Shown: piece after piece, positions 25,869 to 34,850 of the stretch
Layout of the letters: each line of letters opens with the position of its first letter
Position numbering within the stretch: the stretch's first letter is position 1
Assembly (NCBI RefSeq): GCF_001660705.2
Contig: NZ_LYBV02000030.1
Coordinates: forward strand, 1 to 64,000
Source of the DNA: Saccharicrinis aurantiacus
Lineage (GTDB): Bacteria; Bacteroidota; Bacteroidia; Bacteroidales; Marinilabiliaceae
Length of the DNA: 64,000 bases
Direction: 5' to 3'
Made by a program: the position numbers and the translations under genes
The notes under the pieces: generated by a model
What the model was told of the DNA's origin: nothing
Seen by the model: the letters and a program-made list of their open reading frames with translations, nothing else
Databases searched by the model: none

Positions 25869-25917
25869 GCCTGCCTTTGCCGGCAGGTTACTTTCTTTGA
25901 TCAAGCAAAGAAAAGTA
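25869..25917. repeat. Paired palindromes (CCTGCC/GGCAGG and TCTTTG/CAAAGA)
   Basis: CCTGCCTTTGCCGGCAGG forms one hairpin, and TTACTTTCTTTG-ATCAAG-CAAAGAAAAGTAA (25888-25917) forms a second imperfect one. I recall similar sequences recurring between genes in many Bacteroidota genomes. The 63-residue open frame across it is an artefact. The rest of 25725-26242 has no gene that I can support. Confidence 0.5.
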
Positions 25918-26242
25918 AGTCAGGGTTTAAGGGATGAATTAATAATCTATGTTATACAAAAGAATAGAATAATTTAATAACAAAAAATCCCTTAGTGTTT
26001 ACTAATATACTCAACTCTTGATTCGCATTAATCATTAAATCTTAATAAAAATGAAACTGGCATGGCCAGAGCAAATAATTGGGCACACATGAGCATGATT
26101 ATAATTTGCACTGACTATTAAGGTTTTGATAAATTATAAACATGAAACGAACATGTAAATTATAATCTTAAAATTACACACAGGGTAAAGATTAAAATTT
26201 CTTGAGAGTTCCATATTGCAAATAAAAATAAATTATAATCAT

Positions 26243-27796
26243 ATGAAATATCTAATATGCACAACGCTTTTAAGCTTTATGGCTTTAGTGGGTTACTCGC
26301 AAATAATTAAAATACAAGGAAGCCATGGGCAGGGTGAATTATTGCAAGAGGATTATGTAGATAATCTCGAAATTCAATACAATATAGATACAACTAAGCC
26401 AGGTAACATAAATTTAAGCATAGACTATAATACTGAAGCCGATTATGATTTCATTAGAATATATGAGTGTGATGATAGTTTTGGTAACCTAATAGAAACA
26501 GCATTTTATCACGGAAAGGGATCGGCAGAATATGTTAGTTCAAATTTACACGGTAAATTGGTAATAAAATTCATTTCGGATGGAGGGTATAATGGAGCAG
26601 ATGGTGTAACTGGTTATTCGTTTACTTATAATATTGGAGATGCAATAGTGAGTACTTTACCTACTAGCAATACCTTATCAGAAAATTCGGGTGTTATAGT
26701 GGGGCCGTATAGCGATACTCCTAATATCCATATTATGGATGAGCACGCTAAAACCCTTGGTACAAGTGTTGCTGGTGTTGCTGATTGGAATAAATCTATG
26801 TTATTGCTTGAGTCTGATTATGGCCATAAACTTGCTTTAAATAATAATCAAATTTTTTCGAGTACCTTTTTAAATGTTGGTGCACAATCTTTGGCTTTTG
26901 AATCTTTAAACGGACTAAAGTTTAAATCTAACACCGTTTCATATTCAGTTAATAAGCATGAGGATGTTTTTAAAATTAACCATTGGGGTAATGTAATACT
27001 TAGGGGGTCTAACGATTATGGGGCAGCTATTAGTAGTAGCATAAAGGGAACCCAATGGGAGAGTTTGATCAAGTTTGCAGATTTAGAGCATAAATATTAT
27101 GTGGGCTTAGGCAATGGAGGCGGAAATGTTGGTAAAGGTTGGTTTCCTATTTTAAGTGGTAAAACCTCAGATAATACTTGTGCATTATATTTATTAGGTG
27201 ACTTACATGGTGAAAATACTGGAGACAGAGGAGTTGTTATATTAGATGGTAGATGGAAAGGGAGTAAAGCACCTGCTGATGAAAAAGTTTTTTGTTTTCA
27301 AAGTGCATGGGGAAATCGCCTTGCTTATATTAAGGGTGATGGAAGTTTAACAACTAAAGGGGATATTGTATCAGAAACAAAAATAGAGGCAAAAGAAGTT
27401 GTGGTAACTAATTTGCAAGCTTCTAATGCTAAGCTAACAGGGGAGCTGGTAGCTGATCAGGTAACCGTGAGTATTAAGGGATATACTGCTGATTTTGTGT
27501 TTGAAGAGGATTATGAATTAAGAAACTTAGAAGATGTAGAAGAATTTATAAAAAGCAATAGGCATTTGCCCGATGTTCCTAGTGCTGATAGTATGGAAGC
27601 AGAAGGTGTTAACCTAGCAGAGATGAATAAGCTTTTGCTGCAAAAAATAGAAGAGCTTACTTTATACGCTATTGATAAAGAAAAACGTGTTTCTGAACTT
27701 GAATCAATTGTAACTAATCAGAATAAGCAGTTATCTGAACTTAAGCAAGTTAGTTCTCGGCTAAAAGATATAGAGCAATTGTTGCAAAAAAAGTAA
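26243..27796 (+). CDS. Secreted CUB-like / fibre-like protein with VFEEDY C-terminal domain (paralogue 1)
   Basis: A 517-residue exported protein (signal YLICTTLLSFMALVGYSQ). Residues 20-130 form a CUB-like beta-sandwich (DFIRIYECDD, GKLVIKFISDGGYNG). The middle carries short fibre-like strands and a block (KGTQWESL, LGNGGG, SDNTCALYLLGDLHGENTGD, RGVVILDGRW, FQSAWGN) shared with the protein at 33349-34659. The C terminus (about 400-515) is ADFVFEEDYELRNLEDVEEF, HLPDVPS, EGVNLAEMNKLLLQKIEELT plus a long coiled coil. This domain ends many Bacteroidota tail-fibre-like proteins and probably drives trimerisation. I start at ATG 26243; a TTG at 26216 is in frame but upstream of the signal peptide. 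Probable surface adhesin or fibre; ligand unknown. Confidence 0.75.
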   Translation: MKYLICTTLLSFMALVGYSQIIKIQGSHGQGELLQEDYVDNLEIQYNIDTTKPGNINLSIDYNTEADYDFIRIYECDDSFGNLIETAFYHGKGSAEYVSSNLHGKLVIKFISDGGYNGADGVTGYSFTYNIGDAIVSTLPTSNTLSENSGVIVGPYSDTPNIHIMDEHAKTLGTSVAGVADWNKSMLLLESDYGHKLALNNNQIFSSTFLNVGAQSLAFESLNGLKFKSNTVSYSVNKHEDVFKINHWGNVILRGSNDYGAAISSSIKGTQWESLIKFADLEHKYYVGLGNGGGNVGKGWFPILSGKTSDNTCALYLLGDLHGENTGDRGVVILDGRWKGSKAPADEKVFCFQSAWGNRLAYIKGDGSLTTKGDIVSETKIEAKEVVVTNLQASNAKLTGELVADQVTVSIKGYTADFVFEEDYELRNLEDVEEFIKSNRHLPDVPSADSMEAEGVNLAEMNKLLLQKIEELTLYAIDKEKRVSELESIVTNQNKQLSELKQVSSRLKDIEQLLQKK

Positions 27797-27830
27797 GCAA
27801 AACAATATAAACTGCTTGCCATATAAAATA

Positions 27831-28019
27831 CCGAGTACCTGCTTTCCTACTTCAGCTAGCAAATTTCCTATCTGAAGTAGCAATAATGCCTCTTTTTGCA
27901 TCGGCTTTGTATAAAAACTACTCGGGCAAGCTTCTTTTATTGCGGAAGTCCTGTATTCAGTTATTACGCAGGTACTAAAAAGAGGCGATGTTGCTATGTT
28001 GGGTAAGCAATGTTGCTAG
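27831..28019. other. Self-complementary non-coding region (possible structured RNA)
   Basis: In the 498-bp gap between the first fibre gene and the minus-strand genes, several inverted repeats interlock: CTACTTCAG 27847-27855 with 27872-27880; GTACCTGC 27835-27842 with 27968-27975; GCCTCTTTTT 27888-27897 with 27977-27986; CCGAGTA 27831-27837 with 27919-27925; CTAGCAA 27856-27862 with 28013-28019. The second and third pairs cross, as in a pseudoknot, and the second and fourth exclude each other. It could be a structured RNA or decayed repeats. The rest of the gap shows nothing else. Confidence 0.35.
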
Positions 28020-28230
28020 TTTAAACTTTGGTGTTGCTTAAAATAGAGTAGGCTTAGTATTAAAATTACTCAAGACCGAGTCTTTTAATAAGGATGCCGA
28101 AAGTAAAATGAAGCAGCTTGTGTTATGCATCATCAAATTAGAGTATTAAAACAGCAGAAAGGTCCTGTTGAAGATATTTTATCTAATTGTTTATAATCTT
28201 TAGTTATAATATAACTGCTAGCTGGCTAAT

Positions 28231-28258
28231 AAAAAAGGGATTGCCAATAGCAATCCCC
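28231..28258 (-). terminator. Rho-independent terminator for the minus-strand gene
   Basis: Read on the minus strand: GGGGATTGC, a short loop, GCAATCCC, then TTTTTT. It lies 37 bp after the stop of the 28295-28765 gene. Confidence 0.8.
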
Positions 28259-28294
28259 CTTATTTAAAATGCAGAACGTAGGTATTTAATTAAT

Positions 28295-28765
28295 CTACAC
28301 TTCTGCGGTTTTTTTGCTTTTACGGCCAGGGAACCTAACCTTTAAATCGTTATAAATTACCTCGGTTCCTGGTACACCTGCTTTTACAGCCCCCTTAATA
28401 TAAGTGTAAAAAGCCAATGCAGCCGTGTATGCTTCGCTGCCGGCAATTATCATGCTATCATTAATCATAGCTGAAATTTGGTTGATAGGAGTCATAACTT
28501 TTCTTAAATCATTAACAGCATTTAAATCTAAGCGAGCTTCGTCCACATTTAAGTACTGAGGTGTTAACTCCGGATTTTCTTCCATATGTACAATGCACTT
28601 GCTTACAAAAGCTAGTGTTTTGTCGCCCATTTTAGGCATCATTAATTTTTGTTCTGGCGATAAATCAACCAGTTTAGGTAGTAGTATTGTGTTTAATACG
28701 CCCAAAGCATCGTTAATTTGCGTAGCTTCTTCGGCGCTTAACTGCATTTCAAAATCATTTTTCAT
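28295..28765 (-). CDS. Conserved Bacteroidota hypothetical protein
   Basis: A 156-residue soluble, helical protein without a signal peptide. I recognise the pattern of a conserved Bacteroidota hypothetical family (LTPQYLNVDEARLDLNAVND, LRKVMTPI, AGSEAYTAALAFYTYIK, GVPG, LKVRFPGRKSKK), but no function is known to me. The start is ATG at 28765; a TTG at 28774 is in frame three codons upstream. It has its own terminator downstream, is followed upstream by a 158-bp gap and then the end of the fibre gene cluster, and is a standalone housekeeping-like gene. Confidence 0.7.
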   Translation of the reverse strand: MKNDFEMQLSAEEATQINDALGVLNTILLPKLVDLSPEQKLMMPKMGDKTLAFVSKCIVHMEENPELTPQYLNVDEARLDLNAVNDLRKVMTPINQISAMINDSMIIAGSEAYTAALAFYTYIKGAVKAGVPGTEVIYNDLKVRFPGRKSKKTAEV

Positions 28766-28923
28766 ATAATACAAATTATTAGTAATAATTAATAATAGTC
28801 TGCGTTCGATACCAAATTTTAGTATACAATTATTAATCGAACTCAGGTTAATACGTTCTGCTATTTTGTTTGTAGTATATGTGTTGTAGTTACCCTGGTT
28901 AATGGGCTTTTAAGCTTGTTGTT

Positions 28924-30105
28924 TTAAAATTTTGTATGGTTTTTAGAGCTATTTAGTAAAGCCTCTATTTTGGCTAATCGTTGCTCTAATTGATTTTGTT
29001 TATTATGTTCGTTATTTTCAATGTTTTTTAGGTGTTGTTTTAATTGGGTTATTTCGTTATCCTTATCAATAATATATAAGGTTAACTCTTCAACTTTTTG
29101 TAGCAAAATTTTATTCATTTCAGCAATATTAACACCCTCTTCTTCCATTTCTGATGCACTAGGAACATCGGGCAGATGTTTGTTTTGCTCAATAAATGCG
29201 TTTACCTCGTTTAGTGAGCGAAGGTTGTAGTCTTCTTCAAAAACAAAATCGGCAGTGTTTCCATTGGTATTTAAAGTTATTTTATTAGCAGCAATGTTAC
29301 CAGAAAGATTCAAGTTTGAGCCAACAATATTTACAACTTTCAATTCATTTGTAAGTAGGGTACCAAAAATAGATGCATTCCCATTAACTTCTAATGCCTC
29401 AGTAGGCGTATCTGTTGAGCTTATAGCACCAATCTTTATCCCATTTGAGGCGATAATATGTTTATCCGTTCCTTCAAATCTGAAATTTATTGAGCCAATT
29501 CCTTTTTGCTCAATATTTGCATATGGATGGTCAGCTCTAGATGTAAACCATAAATAATTATTGGCAAATCGACCATTAAACCCGTAACTATCCACCTCTA
29601 TATAACTGTTAGCAGTTAATCCTTGTTTGGCAATCACCCTATTATCAAAACTCCAATTCGCTCTTATGCTATGGTCTACATTCAATTTAGCTAAATCGCT
29701 ACCTTCTATTCCGTCAATTTTATCTGCATTTAGCCCTGATAAATGACCATCATTTCCAGAATGCCATATAGTATCTCCTCTCCAAGTAAGTCCATTAGTG
29801 CCCGTACCAATTGATAATATTGACCCATCAGTGCGATTGACTAATCTAAAATCATTCTCTGTTTGGCTGTAACCAATATATGCAGCAGGTAATTCTCCAT
29901 TCCAGAAATGGATATTTACAGTTTTTCCTATAACTCCTTTCCCAATATATAATTGGTCATGCCAGTTAGGGTTTGCAATATTTGGAGTTGCTGTAAATAA
30001 CCATTGACCAGAAATAGACTCATTTTTTGTTTTCTCGGCATATTCTTGCCCATAGATAGAAGACATTACAAGTAAGCCAATAAGGCTTAATACTAATTTA
30101 TTCAT
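28924..30105 (-). CDS. Secreted tail-fibre-like protein with VFEEDY C-terminal domain (paralogue 2)
   Basis: A 393-residue exported protein (signal LVLSLIGLLVMSSIYGQ). Unlike its neighbours it lacks the CUB-like domain. It opens with strands like GQWLFTATPN and then a phage-tail-fibre motif, GDTIWHSGNDGHLSGLNADK followed by IDG. Its C terminus (NTADFVFEEDYNLRSLNEVN... EGVNIAEMNKILLQKVEELT) is almost identical at DNA level to the two genes upstream, and it ends in a long coiled coil. It is last in a three-gene minus-strand operon and overlaps the preceding gene by 8 bp. Probable trimeric surface fibre. Confidence 0.75.
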   Translation of the reverse strand: MNKLVLSLIGLLVMSSIYGQEYAEKTKNESISGQWLFTATPNIANPNWHDQLYIGKGVIGKTVNIHFWNGELPAAYIGYSQTENDFRLVNRTDGSILSIGTGTNGLTWRGDTIWHSGNDGHLSGLNADKIDGIEGSDLAKLNVDHSIRANWSFDNRVIAKQGLTANSYIEVDSYGFNGRFANNYLWFTSRADHPYANIEQKGIGSINFRFEGTDKHIIASNGIKIGAISSTDTPTEALEVNGNASIFGTLLTNELKVVNIVGSNLNLSGNIAANKITLNTNGNTADFVFEEDYNLRSLNEVNAFIEQNKHLPDVPSASEMEEEGVNIAEMNKILLQKVEELTLYIIDKDNEITQLKQHLKNIENNEHNKQNQLEQRLAKIEALLNSSKNHTKF

Positions 30106-31537
30106 AATTACTTTTTATTAGGAGTTCTTTTATTTCTGAAACCTCTCTTTTTAAGAGGTTTAATTCTTTATTTTTAGATATACTTTCTTTGTTTTGTTGT
30201 ATAATGTAAAGCGTTAACTCTTCAACCTTTTGCAGCAAAATTTTATTCATTTCAGCAATATTAACACCCTCTTCTTCCATTTTTGAGGCGCTAGGTACAT
30301 CGGGTAGATGTTTGTTTTGCTCAATAAATGCGTTTACCTCGTTTAGTGAGCGAAGGTTGTAGTCTTCTTCAAAAACAAAATCGGCAGTTTGGGCCGTAAC
30401 TTTTATTTCGGTGGCGCTAATGGTTCCTCCCGATTCTATATCCCCCTTCGCATAAAACTTTCCATTGCCATAAAATGAGAAATAGCTCTGCTTATTTCCA
30501 TTCCATATATCAAATAACTTTGTTTCGGCAGAGACTTCTTTATCTGAGGCAAATGTGAAAATGCCAAAATCACTTTGCATGGGTCCTGAATGCGAAACTT
30601 TAAAAATCATGCCTGGACCAGATTCTGAACTTGGAACAGTGCATGAGAACTCTGGAGCCCATTTATCGTTAAAGTAGGTGTAGTTTGATAGTTTAAATCT
30701 ATGAGAAAAGTTTTTTGTAGTAAACCATAAAAGCAAATTATCTGGATTCCCATCTATTAGAGTCGTAATATATGCGGCGGAGTTTGGAGCATCACCAATT
30801 AGTATTTTTCCAGTGTTAGATATTCTTACCCCATCAATAGCACCAGGTGTGCTAAAATTATAGTTATTTGCATAAAGAGAAATATTACCTTCCGAAGCTA
30901 TACCAAAGTTGCTATTTGTTGAAATTTTATTGTAGCTGAGTCCTAATTTAGATCCATAATTTGATTCTAACAGAAGCATTGCTTTGTTATAATCTGTGCT
31001 AGGTTTAACATTATCATTTAAGTTTTTAGTATAACTATCTAAAATCTTAATATTTGAGTTGTTTATAACCTCACCAATTAAAATTTGATCGGTATTATTG
31101 ATAGTATGTCTTTCGGGTATAGTTGTTTCCTCTGCTATGCTCCAATTTATCTGAAAACCAGCATCAGGGCCAATGTTATCCCCGTTATACCCCCCGTCAG
31201 AGTCAAAAATAATGACAACTTTTCCATTGGGAGTACTGGTTTTTAAGGTACTTGTATTATTGCCATCAAAGGCAGCAACCTTGTTAAGGTTACTAAATGT
31301 ATCATCACATTCGTATACATAAATAAAATCGTAACTAGCTTCAATATTATATTTTATAGTGAGTAATATTGGTGCGTTAACAGTTACATTAATGTTATAT
31401 TGTCGTTTAATATTGTTTCTATATTCAGGGCTTGTAAAAATCTGCTCACCACTCGCTTCGTTATGTGTTGATGTTTGGGCTGAAAGTGTATAATTAATTG
31501 TTAATAAACAGATTGTTATAATTGCTGTTTTATTCAT
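30098..31537 (-). CDS. Secreted CUB-like / fibre-like protein with VFEEDY domain (paralogue 3)
   Basis: A 479-residue exported protein (signal ITICLLTINYTLSAQ). It has a CUB-like domain at about 35-140 (DFIYVYECDDTFSNL, GKVVIIFDSDGGYNGD) and a variable middle of fibre-like strands. Its C-terminal VFEEDY/coiled-coil domain is nearly identical to those of its two operon partners. It overlaps the genes on both sides by 8 bp (ATGAATAA), so the three are translationally coupled. The SMP/loop variability of the middle part suggests it carries the binding specificity; that is inference. Confidence 0.75.
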   Translation of the reverse strand: MNKTAIITICLLTINYTLSAQTSTHNEASGEQIFTSPEYRNNIKRQYNINVTVNAPILLTIKYNIEASYDFIYVYECDDTFSNLNKVAAFDGNNTSTLKTSTPNGKVVIIFDSDGGYNGDNIGPDAGFQINWSIAEETTIPERHTINNTDQILIGEVINNSNIKILDSYTKNLNDNVKPSTDYNKAMLLLESNYGSKLGLSYNKISTNSNFGIASEGNISLYANNYNFSTPGAIDGVRISNTGKILIGDAPNSAAYITTLIDGNPDNLLLWFTTKNFSHRFKLSNYTYFNDKWAPEFSCTVPSSESGPGMIFKVSHSGPMQSDFGIFTFASDKEVSAETKLFDIWNGNKQSYFSFYGNGKFYAKGDIESGGTISATEIKVTAQTADFVFEEDYNLRSLNEVNAFIEQNKHLPDVPSASKMEEEGVNIAEMNKILLQKVEELTLYIIQQNKESISKNKELNLLKREVSEIKELLIKSNYE

Positions 31538-33029
31538 GGTTTTTATTTAATAGGTTTTCTAATTGGCTCAATCGTTTTTCCATATCAGATTTTGTGTTTG
31601 CTTGGTTCATCTTATTGTGTTTAAGTTCTTGTCTTAATTCAGAAATCTCGTTATCCTTATCAATAATATATAAGGTTAACTCTTCAACCTTTTGCAGCAA
31701 AATTTTATTCATTTCAGCAATATTAACACCCTCTTCTTCCATTTCTGATGCACTAGGTACATCGGGTAGATGTTTGTTTTGCTCAATAAATGCGTTTACC
31801 TCGTTTAGTGAGCGAAGGTTGTAGTCTTCTTCAAAAACAAAATCGGCAGTTTGGGCCGTAACTTTTATTTCTGTGGCGCTAATGGTTCCTTTCACATCTA
31901 GAGCATAGGCAGGGTTGCTATTATTTATACCTACGCGACCATCGTTTTCGTTGTTAACTGATAAAATTTCTCTTCCGTTATAATCGCCGTACCTAATAGC
32001 CCATTGCCATTTGTTATTTTTCACATCACCTTTTAGTCTTACTGTTTGAGAGCCCAAAAAATCTTTACCAGAAGTATTACCTTCAGCAGTCCATTCGTGT
32101 GAATAAATAAACGAACTTGCTTTTGCGTTGGTAGGCTCTAACTTACTGCCACCATGCTTGATAGATCTGCGCATATCCCTCAAATAAATTGTATTATCAT
32201 ATATTTTAACCCATTGGTCACAGGCCGAATAAAAATGGTTTTTTGCGATATTACTTTCAAGTTGTAAGTCTTGATTAAAAGTAATTGCATCGCTAATAAC
32301 TACAGCCTCATTATGTTTAGGAGTTGCTATGCATATTTTATCACTGAAAAAAGTCTGTGATGGAGATTTAAATAGCAAAGCAACGTCTGCATTTATTTCA
32401 AGCAACTTATTACTGGCTATTTTATTATAAGCTAAGGCTAGTTTGTCGCTGTATTCCGATTCTAGTAAAAGCATTGACTTAGTAAAGTCATTATTTATGT
32501 ATCCTCCAAGGTTTTTGTTTGCTTTATCAATAATATGTAGGTTCGGAAGTCCTGCTTCCTCCCCAATCACAACAGTAGAAGTATTAGATATTGTATTGTC
32601 AGTAGGGATTTTATTGGCTACTGGAGTGTACGATGAATAGTTTACTGTATATCCAGCATAGCCGTTATCTGGTCCGTTGGTATTGGTATCTGTTTTAAAT
32701 TTTATTACTAGTTTCCCGTTTGTATTAATTGATGTAAATAAGGTTCCTTGGTTTGTAGTAAATGCATCAGATTGCATTAAGTTAGTAAAATTCTCGTCGC
32801 ACTCGTAAACAACTAACTTATCGCAGCACTCTTCCGTATCAATGGTTATTTCTAACTGCACATAGCTAGAGGTCTGTGTGTCTATATTGTATTGTAGGTT
32901 AAGGTTGTCAACATATTCGGCTGTGCTTAATGAGAATGTGCCTCTGGGGCCTGTTAGGTTGGTAATTTCTTGCGAAAAAGTGTTATTTACTGCAAGTAGT
33001 AAAAGAGTAATTAATAGTATTTGTTTCAT
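31530..33029 (-). CDS. Secreted CUB-like / fibre-like protein with VFEEDY domain (paralogue 4)
   Basis: A 499-residue exported protein and first gene of the minus-strand fibre operon (signal ILLITLLLLAVNNTFSQ). It has a CUB-like domain at about 20-130 (YVDNLNLQYNIDT, CCDKLVVYECDENF, GKLVIKFKTDTNTNG) with an adjacent cysteine pair also present in the protein at 33349. A variable middle contains a phage-tail-like DVKGTISATEIKV linker. The C-terminal VFEEDY domain and coiled coil follow. It is divergent from the 33349 gene, with a 24-bp-stem hairpin in the 319-bp space between them. Confidence 0.75.
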   Translation of the reverse strand: MKQILLITLLLLAVNNTFSQEITNLTGPRGTFSLSTAEYVDNLNLQYNIDTQTSSYVQLEITIDTEECCDKLVVYECDENFTNLMQSDAFTTNQGTLFTSINTNGKLVIKFKTDTNTNGPDNGYAGYTVNYSSYTPVANKIPTDNTISNTSTVVIGEEAGLPNLHIIDKANKNLGGYINNDFTKSMLLLESEYSDKLALAYNKIASNKLLEINADVALLFKSPSQTFFSDKICIATPKHNEAVVISDAITFNQDLQLESNIAKNHFYSACDQWVKIYDNTIYLRDMRRSIKHGGSKLEPTNAKASSFIYSHEWTAEGNTSGKDFLGSQTVRLKGDVKNNKWQWAIRYGDYNGREILSVNNENDGRVGINNSNPAYALDVKGTISATEIKVTAQTADFVFEEDYNLRSLNEVNAFIEQNKHLPDVPSASEMEEEGVNIAEMNKILLQKVEELTLYIIDKDNEISELRQELKHNKMNQANTKSDMEKRLSQLENLLNKNHE

Positions 33030-33135
33030 TTTATAGTTTGTTGAAAGTTTAAATATAAACTGCTTATTCTTTAGGGTTATCCTTATAAAGGAACTAAGGT
33101 ATATGCAACTTGATAGTATTAAATTTTAAGTTTTC

Positions 33136-33186
33136 AAAAATACAAGCCAACAGGGTCATGCAATGACCCTGTTGGCTTGTATTTTT
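33136..33186. repeat. 24-bp perfect stem-loop in a divergent intergenic region
   Basis: 33136-33159 and 33163-33186 are perfect reverse complements with a 3-base loop. The stem contains the GGGTCAT/ATGACCC core and flanking ACAAGCCAACA. It lies between two genes that both start away from it, so it is not an ordinary terminator for either. A related hairpin with compensatory changes lies at 34687-34727. The rest of the 319-bp gap shows a possible TATATTTT box at about 33295 upstream of the plus-strand gene. Confidence 0.8.
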
Positions 33187-33348
33187 GCACCTAAATTATA
33201 TTTCTTAGAAATTCAATATTTTTTAAACTGGCATGCAAGAAAGTCATTCAAGCAAGGATTACTTTTTTATTAGAAAATCACAACTTTCAGAAAAGTATAT
33301 TTTAGCGATGGGCGTTTACTTATAGCCAGTAAATAATAAACTTACGAT

Positions 33349-34659
33349 ATGCCAAAATTTTTATTGATACCTATTCTTCTATTTGTAATGGTATGCGTTA
33401 ACGCTGCTACTAAGATAATACCAGTTAATGGTAGTTCTGGTTCTTTCGGAATTAAAGGAGCTGAATATGTTGATTATATGGATACTGAATTTCATATAAA
33501 TATAGGAGCAGATAAGCCTGTTCAGCTCGACTTTTCTATTGATGTTGAATCGTGCTGTGATATAATTACTATATATGAAACCAATAGTGATTTTACCTTT
33601 AAAGAAATAGTGGCTAAACCGCAAGATAAGGCTTCATTTAGTTATACTTCAATGAATGCAAACGGGCGGTTAATTGTTAAGTTTACGAGTGATACAAATA
33701 CTAATAATGATAGTGGTTTTGAAGGTTTTGAAGTAGCTTATAGTGTAGGTGTAATTGAAGGTAATTATACCTTACCTTTAAATGGAGAGGAAAATTTATT
33801 AATAGATGCACCTTCGAAGATATTGTTGAATAGTGATTATTTTAAAGTGAAAACAAATTCGGCTTATTTTAACTCATCTGATGGTTTTATTTTTAGTACG
33901 TCACAAAATACAGATGCTTTTAAGATACGTAAAGATGGATCAATAAAAATAAACGAACCCGTTATTGGTGCAGTTAAAGGTACTCAATGGGAAACTTTAA
34001 TGATGTTTAATCATCCTGAATCTAACTATCTTATGCGTTTAGGCAATGGAGGTGGTGCTGTGGGTAAAAGTTGGTTTTCTTTACTTGAAGGCCATACTAG
34101 TGATAATACCTGTGCTTTATATATTTTAGGAGATATGCATGGAGATGATACAGGAGACCGTGGGGTTGTGATTTTTGATGGAAGGTGGGATGGAGGTAAG
34201 GCGCCTGAAGACGAACTTGTATTCGTTTTTCAAAGCGCATGGGGAAATAAACTTCTAACAATAAAAGGTGATGGTAGTTTACATGCAAAAGGAGATATTG
34301 AGACAGGAAGTACACTTATTGCTAAATCAGTAGTTGTAGATGGAATTGTTAGTGCTACAGAAATAAAAGTAACAGCACAAACGGCTGATTTTGTTTTTGC
34401 AGATGATTATGAGCTAAAGGAATTAAACGACGTTGAACAGTTTATAGTTGAAAATAAACATTTACCAGAAATACCAAGTGCAGCCCAAATGGATAAGGAG
34501 GGAGTTAATTTAGCAGAAATGAATAAGTTGCTATTGCAAAAGATTGAAGAACTTACATTATATACTATACAGCAGCAGAAAATACTTGGAGAGCGAAAAG
34601 ATAAGATAGTTAGTTTGGAATCGAGATTAGAGCGTATCGAAAAAATATTAGACAAGTAA
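33349..34659 (+). CDS. Secreted CUB-like / fibre-like protein with VFEEDY domain (paralogue 5)
   Basis: A 436-residue exported protein (signal FLLIPILLFVMVCVNAA). It has a CUB-like domain at about 22-130 (CCDIITIYETNSDF, GRLIVKFTSDTNTN). Its middle block (VKGTQWETL, SDNTCALYILGDMHGDDTGD, RGVVIFDGRW, FQSAWGN) matches the protein at 26243-27796. Its C-terminal domain (TADFVFADDYELKELNDVEQ, EGVNLAEMNKLLLQKIEELT) diverges more than those of the minus-strand trio. It is bracketed by two related long hairpins, suggesting a mobile or recombining cassette. Likely a surface fibre or adhesin. Confidence 0.75.
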   Translation: MPKFLLIPILLFVMVCVNAATKIIPVNGSSGSFGIKGAEYVDYMDTEFHINIGADKPVQLDFSIDVESCCDIITIYETNSDFTFKEIVAKPQDKASFSYTSMNANGRLIVKFTSDTNTNNDSGFEGFEVAYSVGVIEGNYTLPLNGEENLLIDAPSKILLNSDYFKVKTNSAYFNSSDGFIFSTSQNTDAFKIRKDGSIKINEPVIGAVKGTQWETLMMFNHPESNYLMRLGNGGGAVGKSWFSLLEGHTSDNTCALYILGDMHGDDTGDRGVVIFDGRWDGGKAPEDELVFVFQSAWGNKLLTIKGDGSLHAKGDIETGSTLIAKSVVVDGIVSATEIKVTAQTADFVFADDYELKELNDVEQFIVENKHLPEIPSAAQMDKEGVNLAEMNKLLLQKIEELTLYTIQQQKILGERKDKIVSLESRLERIEKILDK

Positions 34660-34686
34660 AAACTTTTTAATAATTGATATTTTAAA

Positions 34687-34727
34687 ACAAGCATAGCAGG
34701 GTCGTAACACGACCCTGCTATGCTTGT
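34687..34727. terminator. 19-bp perfect stem-loop after the fibre gene
   Basis: 34687-34705 and 34709-34727 are perfect reverse complements with loop AAC. The stem is ACAAGCATAGCAGGGTCGT, related to the 33136 hairpin but with paired (compensatory) differences. It can terminate the upstream gene, but only short T-stretches follow. Confidence 0.6.
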
Positions 34728-34850
34728 ATATTTGTGGTCTATTCAGTAGTAACTACTGAATAACGTGAGAAATAAGTCTTAATATTTTCATGAAAGTTCA
34801 TGAATAAGTTTGGGTAAAAAATCTACAATTATAAGTTAATCAAGTTGTTA

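Noticed and set aside
25786-25977. 63-codon open frame after the FISUMP gene
   Set aside because: It runs through two intergenic palindromes, begins at a non-ATG codon context and shows no domain; translated repeats of this kind are common artefacts.
4445-34659. T9SS C-terminal sorting domain on the Rhs or fibre proteins
   Set aside because: None of these C termini shows the type A or B sorting motif; they end in a DNase tip, a YD unit, a Cys-rich stretch or a coiled coil.
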